Below are positions 6,435-8,680 of a stretch of DNA of 8,680 nt, piece after piece. Below the pieces are notes generated by a model. The model was not told the DNA's origin. It saw only the letters and a program-made list of their open reading frames with translations, and searched no databases. The stretch is from NCBI GenBank assembly GCA_016184235.1, contig JACPDC010000113.1, positions 1 to 8,680 of the forward strand, read 5' to 3'. Position 1 is the stretch's first letter, and each line of letters starts with the position of its first letter. The translations under genes were made by a program, and so were the position numbers. The DNA is from Deltaproteobacteria bacterium. GTDB taxonomy: Bacteria; Desulfobacterota; Binatia; UBA9968.

Positions 6435-6507
6435 TAGAATTTAAGAATGCAGAATTCAGCATCCGGCATTCTGAATTCTGGCTCCTGGCCCCTGGATTCT
6501 TCCTCCT
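6435..6507 (+). repeat. Degenerate heptamer array with hairpin in the pal / cpoB spacer
   Basis: From about 6443 to 6505 the spacer divides into nine consecutive 7-nt units in constant phase (starting 6443, 6450, 6457 and so on to 6499). Early units resemble CAGAATT and later ones CTGAATT, CTGGCTC and CTGGATT; a related TAGAATT at 6435 is one base out of phase. CAGAATTCAG (6450-6459) and CTGAATTCTG (6471-6480) are perfect 10-bp inverted copies around an 11-nt loop. The array ends 6 nt before the cpoB ATG and occupies almost the whole spacer. Confidence 0.75.
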
Positions 6508-6513
6508 AAAACC

Positions 6514-7374
6514 ATGAAGGGTGTATCATCTTTGCTCCTCATGCTGGTGGGGAGCGTTTTTTCCGCCTGCGCTACCCCTCAGCAGATCGATCTCATCGAG
6601 CGGGAGCAGCGGCGTCTGCGCACCGAGACTACCAGTGCCCTGGAGGATTTCGACAACATCCGATCCACCCTGGCAGATACCCGCGCCAACGTCCAGCAGA
6701 TGCAGCGGGATCTGGACGCGCTGAGAGAAAAGGTCGAGGAGGTCCGCCATCAGCTGGACCGCCAGATCGGCCAGTCGACTCGCGAGGGCGGTCAGAGGAT
6801 CAAGGAGCTCGAGGCGCGGGTCGCCAAGCTCGGCGAGGAGTTGAAGACGCAGGGGGCGCTGTTGAAGGGACGCGAGGAGGAGATGAAAGCTCTCCTCGAT
6901 GCGGCGAAGGCGGCGCCGGGAAGCCCGGAGTCGCGCCCTTCAGGAGAAGGCGCCGGGCCGAGCGATATTGCCAAGGAGACGGCGCCGGCGGAGTCGGAGG
7001 CGGTAAAGAAGGATTACGAAGAGGCCTGGAGGCTGGTGGAGCGGAAGGACTACAAGACGGCAATCGTCCGTTTCAAGGCGTTTCTCAAAAAACATCCCCA
7101 GAGCGAATACGCGGACAACGCCCAATACTGGATCGGAGAGAGTCATTACGCCTTGAGAGAATTCGACCAGGCTATTCTGGAATTCGATGTGGTTCGGCGT
7201 AGATATCCGAAGGGAGACAAGGTGCCCGCGGCTCTCCTGAAGCAGGGTTTCGCTTTTGCGGAGCTCGGCGACAAGGTGGACGCCCGTTTGATCTTGCAGG
7301 AACTCGTCGATAGATATCCCCAGTCGCCCGAAGCGGGTAAGGCCAAGCAGAAGCTGAAGGCGCTGGAATCGTGA
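6514..7374 (+). CDS. cpoB: CpoB/YbgF, Tol-Pal system TPR protein, likely a lipoprotein
   Basis: Periplasmic Tol-associated protein; in E. coli it links Tol-Pal to the cell-wall synthase PBP1B at the division site. The 286 residues have an N-terminal signal ending SVFSAC (14-19), so Cys19 is probably lipidated, unlike the soluble E. coli protein. A long, heptad-rich coiled coil follows (about 24-130, the trimerisation/TolA-contact region), then a Gly/Pro/Ser-rich linker (about 133-162) and three TPR-like repeats (about 166-284). The repeats carry the signatures DYKTAIVRFKAFLKKHPQSEYADNAQYWIGESHYAL, FDQAILEFDVVRRRYP and ARLILQELVDRYPQSPEAGKAK in order. The ATG is supported by the signal peptide and the absence of any upstream ATG, GTG or TTG in frame back to a stop at 6472. 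No Shine-Dalgarno sequence is visible: the preceding bases are a pyrimidine-rich repeat tail. Confidence 0.93.
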   Translation: MKGVSSLLLMLVGSVFSACATPQQIDLIEREQRRLRTETTSALEDFDNIRSTLADTRANVQQMQRDLDALREKVEEVRHQLDRQIGQSTREGGQRIKELEARVAKLGEELKTQGALLKGREEEMKALLDAAKAAPGSPESRPSGEGAGPSDIAKETAPAESEAVKKDYEEAWRLVERKDYKTAIVRFKAFLKKHPQSEYADNAQYWIGESHYALREFDQAILEFDVVRRRYPKGDKVPAALLKQGFAFAELGDKVDARLILQELVDRYPQSPEAGKAKQKLKALES

Positions 7375-7397
7375 CCCCTGCGCTGACTCCTGAAAAA
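7372..7397 (+). repeat. Short TGA-type repeat run starting at the cpoB stop
   Basis: TGACCCC (7372-7378, its TGA is the cpoB stop) is followed by a 5-nt unit TGCGC, then TGACTCC (7384-7390) and TGAAAAA (7391-7397). The unit CTGACTC is one base from CTGGCTC in the pal/cpoB array. The run is short and degenerate, so it is less certain than the other arrays. Confidence 0.45.
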
Positions 7398-7425
7398 CCA
7401 CCCTTGAGTTTTTAACCACTTTGCG

Positions 7426-7504
7426 CCGGCCATCAGCAGCCAACCGTCGGCCGTCCGCGGGCGCACAGAGGCCGAAGGCCGAGTGCTGGTAGCTGGGAGC
7501 CCTG
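7426..7504 (+). repeat. Heptamer array with imperfect hairpin in the cpoB / ribF spacer
   Basis: Four 7-nt units of GGCCATC/GGCCGTC type begin at 7428, 7435, 7442 and 7449. After 14 unrelated bases the same phase resumes with GGCCGAA (7470), GGCCGAG (7477), TGCTGGT (7484), AGCTGGG (7491) and AGCCCTG (7498). Outer parts pair: 7426-7438 with 7484-7496 gives 13 positions with one mismatch (7431/7491) and two wobbles. The array ends 8 nt before the ribF ATG. The remaining part of this 138-nt spacer (7398-7425) shows nothing I can name. Confidence 0.65.
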
Positions 7505-7512
7505 CGAGAACC

Positions 7513-8469
7513 ATGGAGATCTTTCGCCACATAGAGGATAGGAATTTATCCATCTCCAAACCGGTCCTGACGCTGGGGAATTTCGACGGCATCCATTTGG
7601 GGCACCAGGCGCTGCTGCAACACGTGGTCGAGGACGCGAAGACCTTGGGCGGCCACTCGGTGGTCCTGACCTTCGAGCCGCACCCGCTTCAGCTCTTGGC
7701 GCCCGAGCGAGCGCCCAGGCTGATCCTGACCCATAAGGACAAGATGATCCTGCTTCAGTCCTTCGGAGTAGACGCGGTGGTCATTCAGGCTTTCAACGCT
7801 GCCTTCGCCAAAGTGGAGGCCGAGGAGTTTATGCAGCGTCATCTGGTTGGGCGCTTGGGCGTGCGCAAAATGTGGGTCGGGAGAGACTTGAGGTTTGGCA
7901 AGGGACGAAAGGGCCGGGTGGAAGATCTGATCCGATGGGGAGGACAAAGCGGCTTTGAAGTCGGGATCGTCGAGCCGGTCGAATTGGGCGGCGTGCGCGT
8001 CAGCAGCAGCCGGATCCGCAGCCTGATCGAACGGGGCGACGTGCGTCAAGCCGAGCGCTTTCTCGGCCGCCTCCATTTCGTGACGGGCCGCGTGGCGCGC
8101 GGGCATCAAAGAGGGCGGCAGCTGGGTTTCCCGACCGCCAACATCGCGCCGCGGACGGAGGTCCTTCCCTTGGACGGCATCTATGCCACTTTCTTGGAGG
8201 CGGACGACCGCCTGTGGCCGAGTGTCACCAATATCGGGGTGAACCCCACCTTTGGGGAGGGGCCCAGGACCGTCGAGAGTTATATCTTCGATTTTGCGGG
8301 CGACCTCTACGGCCGGTCGGTGAAATTGTTTTTTGTTCAGCGGATTCGGGAGGAGAAAAAGTTTTCTTCTGCGGAGACTTTAGTGGAGCAGATGAGAGAG
8401 GATGTCCGGCGCGCCCAGGAGGTCTTGAGCCAAACCCCGAAGCCGGAGAAGGCGGGGCTGGCGAGATAA
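7513..8469 (+). CDS. ribF: RibF, bifunctional riboflavin kinase / FAD synthetase
   Basis: Cytosolic enzyme that phosphorylates riboflavin to FMN and adenylylates FMN to FAD. The 318 residues have the usual two domains. The N-terminal FAD synthetase shows TLGNFDGIHLGHQALL (20-35, nucleotide-binding G-x-FDG-x-H-x-GH), LTFEPHP (52-58), VGRDLRFGKGRKG (122-134) and VSSSRIR (163-169). The C-terminal flavokinase (about 186-305) shows GRVARGHQRGRQLGFPTANI (192-211), DGIYATF (221-227), SVTNIGVNPTF (237-247) and VESYIFDFAGDLYG (254-267). The frame opens further upstream with a GTG at 7483, but that lies in repeat DNA; the ATG at 7513 gives the family N-terminus. No clear ribosome binding site is seen. 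Its position after the tol-pal genes, on the same strand, suggests co-transcription, though the 138-nt spacer could hold a separate promoter. Confidence 0.96.
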   Translation: MEIFRHIEDRNLSISKPVLTLGNFDGIHLGHQALLQHVVEDAKTLGGHSVVLTFEPHPLQLLAPERAPRLILTHKDKMILLQSFGVDAVVIQAFNAAFAKVEAEEFMQRHLVGRLGVRKMWVGRDLRFGKGRKGRVEDLIRWGGQSGFEVGIVEPVELGGVRVSSSRIRSLIERGDVRQAERFLGRLHFVTGRVARGHQRGRQLGFPTANIAPRTEVLPLDGIYATFLEADDRLWPSVTNIGVNPTFGEGPRTVESYIFDFAGDLYGRSVKLFFVQRIREEKKFSSAETLVEQMREDVRRAQEVLSQTPKPEKAGLAR

Positions 8470-8492
8470 CACAAAAAGCAACGTCCCCTTTT

Positions 8493-8680
8493 ATGCGTCT
8501 TGCCATCAGCGACCGGAATCACGTCGGCATGCGCCTGGATCTTTTTCTTACGCGCGGCCTTCCTCATGCGTTCCGGACCGGGGAGTGGAGCCGGTCTGGA
8601 ATCCAGAGGATGATCGCCGAGGGTCAGGTCACGGTCAACGGAGAGAAGGCCAAGCCCAGCGCGCGTCTCAAGCTCCATGA
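8493..8680 (+). CDS. RluD-family pseudouridine synthase, N-terminal S4 domain (cut by window end)
   Basis: An open frame from ATG 8493 runs off the end of the window after 62 complete codons. The visible part is an S4 RNA-binding domain typical of RluA/RluC/RluD enzymes: GMRLDLFLTRGLP (12-24), WSRSGIQRMIAEGQVTVNGE (32-51) and KAKPSARLKL (52-61). These enzymes convert specific uridines of 23S rRNA to pseudouridine; the catalytic Asp lies further downstream and is not in the window. The segment HAFRTGE (25-31) looks like a small insertion before the SRS motif. The start is 23 nt after the ribF stop with no visible Shine-Dalgarno sequence; ATG 8529 is an alternative start but would remove the first strand. 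Subfamily (RluD or another) cannot be decided from this fragment. Confidence 0.85.
   Translation, partial: MRLAISDRNHVGMRLDLFLTRGLPHAFRTGEWSRSGIQRMIAEGQVTVNGEKAKPSARLKLH

Noticed and set aside
2541..7374. Treating the motor genes as an ExbB-ExbD-TonB type or novel defence/uptake system
   Set aside because: The full tolQ-tolR-tolA-tolB-pal-cpoB order and the Pal and TolB signatures make this an ordinary Tol-Pal operon.
7393..7413. Possible terminator after cpoB (AAAAAC / GTTTTT inverted repeat)
   Set aside because: The stem is only 6 bp, almost all A-T, with a 9-nt loop; too weak for an intrinsic terminator.
3279..7504. Reading the short repeats as a CRISPR array or mobile element
   Set aside because: Units are 7 nt with no spacers, no terminal inverted repeats, no transposase or cas genes, and no target duplications.
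7483..7512. GTG start for ribF at 7483
   Set aside because: The added residues are translated repeat DNA; the ATG at 7513 gives the normal RibF N-terminus.

Overview
The window is high-GC and gene-dense, from a Gram-negative (two-membrane) bacterium. A complete tolQ-tolR-tolA-tolB-pal-cpoB envelope operon, lipoprotein signals on Pal and CpoB, and a Pal C-terminus with a paired-cysteine CWxKNRR ending suggest a deltaproteobacterium-like lineage (Desulfobacterota, Myxococcota, Binatota or similar). That placement is inference; no rRNA or other marker fixes it.

Layout. Positions 1-2421 (minus strand) read pgk, tpiA, secG, tRNA-Leu(GAG). They form one tight transcription unit: pgk and tpiA overlap in an ATGA, tpiA and secG are 5 nt apart, and the tRNA begins 31 nt after secG. 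Positions 2422-2540 are a divergent control region with a candidate promoter for each direction; the two overlap. From 2541 rightward (plus strand) come tolQ, tolR, tolA, tolB, pal and cpoB, then ribF, then the first 62 codons of an RluD-type pseudouridine synthase cut by the window end. No stretch over 300 bases lacks a gene.

How the genes work together. TolQ and TolR form the inner-membrane proton-driven motor, TolA spans the periplasm, TolB and Pal form the outer-membrane/peptidoglycan end, and CpoB links the machine to wall synthesis during division. Pgk and TpiA are glycolytic enzymes, SecG is part of the protein export channel, and RibF makes FMN and FAD.

Unusual points. (1) Four spacers (secG/tRNA, tolQ/tolR, pal/cpoB, cpoB/ribF) are largely built of degenerate 7-nt tandem repeats. 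In three of them the upstream stop codon is itself part of the first unit, and in three the repeats are arranged so that the RNA can fold into a hairpin. (2) tolB appears to have lost most of the sixth blade of its beta-propeller together with a frameshift: the expected C-terminal motif PSWSPRF followed by a stop is present in another frame just before the pal ribosome binding site. I see no previously undescribed multi-gene system; the repeat-filled spacers are the most novel signal.
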